Shown here one piece after another: positions 63,274-64,000 of a DNA stretch of 64,000 nucleotides. This DNA comes from Epithemia pelagica (taxonomy: Eukaryota > Bacillariophyta > Bacillariophyceae > Surirellales > Surirellaceae): NCBI GenBank assembly GCA_946965045.2, contig OX337228.1:3410001-3474000 (forward strand), written 5' to 3'. Positions within the stretch are counted from its first letter, which is position 1, and each line of letters begins with the position of its first letter. A program made the translations under genes and the position numbers. The notes below the pieces were generated by a model. That model had not been told where the DNA came from and ran no database searches. It saw only the letters and a list, made by a program, of their open reading frames with translations.

Positions 63274-64000
63274 ATGGATACTAACGAGATTATCACTCCT
63301 GTACGACAGATCTATCGAGCCAACCTGCATCCCGGGCAGCCCGATACCCTGGTGCAGCAGGAACTGGTGCCGACGCCGAAGGCAGCCAACACATCGGTCA
63401 ACATCTCCGTCGACAGTTCCAACAGCAACCCATTCGAGACTCCAACCCAGCCTCACGCTCCAATCCCTGCGCCGTTGCTTCGGCCCCCGAGTCCGCCTCG
63501 TCGGTTCGCCCCTTCTCGATCCCGTCGTACCACCCGGTTGATTGCTGATCATATCAAGTACTTCCGCCAACCAACTTGTTCGACCTTCGATCCCGAGATC
63601 ATCCGTGGGGAGACCCAGATCGAACGCCAGTTCCAATCGGTGACCCACATCGTCGATCAAGAAGACATTGACCGTCTGAACGACCAACTTCATCGTTCTC
63701 CGAGGCGTCGCCTCATCTTTGCCGCCCTCTCGGGCAACCCCATCCGTACTGTCCACCTCCGCTTCCTAACCTTCGAGCGCCCAACTGGATACTACAATAC
63801 CATCCACGTCGTGAACGCGACGACTTGCCCTCTGCCTCCTAACGTTGTACGCCTAGATAACTACGTTGCCTACATACACGAGGTCCATACCATCGAGGAC
63901 CATCGTGCAACTATCTACCCTTTGCGTACCGAGGTCGAGAACCACCTGGCTGAAGGTGATACCCCTTCTTCTGTTGCTTGTGCTGCCCCATCTGAGCCTG
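63274..64000 (+). CDS. ORF running off the window, unknown (possible retroelement gag or host gene)
   Basis: From the Met at 63274 the frame stays open for 242 codons to the window end. The product begins MDTNEIITPVRQIYRANLHPG and is Pro/Arg-rich (LLRPPSPPRRFAPSRSRRTTRLI), then has DQEDIDRLNDQLHRSPRRRLIF and LRFLTFERPTGYYNTIHVV. Codons end in C or G much more than in neighbouring genes (for example ACC, ATC, GTC), hinting at a transferred or transposon sequence. No domain is recognised; the 3' part is missing. Confidence 0.5.
   Translation, partial: MDTNEIITPVRQIYRANLHPGQPDTLVQQELVPTPKAANTSVNISVDSSNSNPFETPTQPHAPIPAPLLRPPSPPRRFAPSRSRRTTRLIADHIKYFRQPTCSTFDPEIIRGETQIERQFQSVTHIVDQEDIDRLNDQLHRSPRRRLIFAALSGNPIRTVHLRFLTFERPTGYYNTIHVVNATTCPLPPNVVRLDNYVAYIHEVHTIEDHRATIYPLRTEVENHLAEGDTPSSVACAAPSEP

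Overview
This window looks like nuclear DNA from a diatom. The evidence is the set of short GT-AG introns of about 60-105 bp, a DUF6824-like gene, a stramenopile-style four-helix membrane protein, and copia-type retrotransposons of the kind common in diatoms. I could not search a database, so the species is not assigned. No organellar or bacterial operon structure is seen.

Layout: 1-3901 is the 3' end of a tyrosine-recombinase retrotransposon (RT, RNase H, overlapping recombinase ORF, then split direct repeats). 4201-16702 is a compact host gene block: importin-beta, an FkbM-type methyltransferase, XPC/Rad4, a DUF6824-like protein and a membrane protein. 17028-21425 is a transposon cluster: one TA-flanked MITE next to a complete two-gene PIF/Harbinger element whose left end carries a second nested MITE. 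21545-28312 returns to host genes: a SAP-like acidic protein, ARF1 and a large Myb/SANT (GON4L-like) protein. 28313-31642 is gene-poor, with a heptamer repeat and a 493-bp MITE.

31643-37036 holds two long convergent reading frames of a family I do not recognise, each open in one frame except for isolated stop codons. This is the best candidate for an undescribed mobile system. 37558-52876 is a composite: a roughly 1.5-kb element with 35-bp inverted termini, into which two complete Ty1/copia retrotransposons have inserted in opposite orientation, each with LTRs and a 5-bp target duplication. Both have a primer-binding site that matches the anticodon arm of a CAU-anticodon tRNA. One of them is itself broken by a 365-bp insert with 96-bp direct repeats.

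53286-61537 is again host sequence: an unknown Ser-rich protein, a Cgr1-like rRNA-processing factor, an unknown two-exon protein, an organellar bS16 ribosomal protein with a 12-nt microexon, and an LRR protein. The right end has two poorly supported ORFs, one running off the window.

The host genes serve unrelated housekeeping roles (nuclear import, excision repair, vesicle traffic, translation, ribosome assembly). The transposons have clearly landed in layers between them. Seven in-frame stops interrupting transposon ORFs could each come from a single C-to-T change, which would fit decay of methylated repeats; this is inference.
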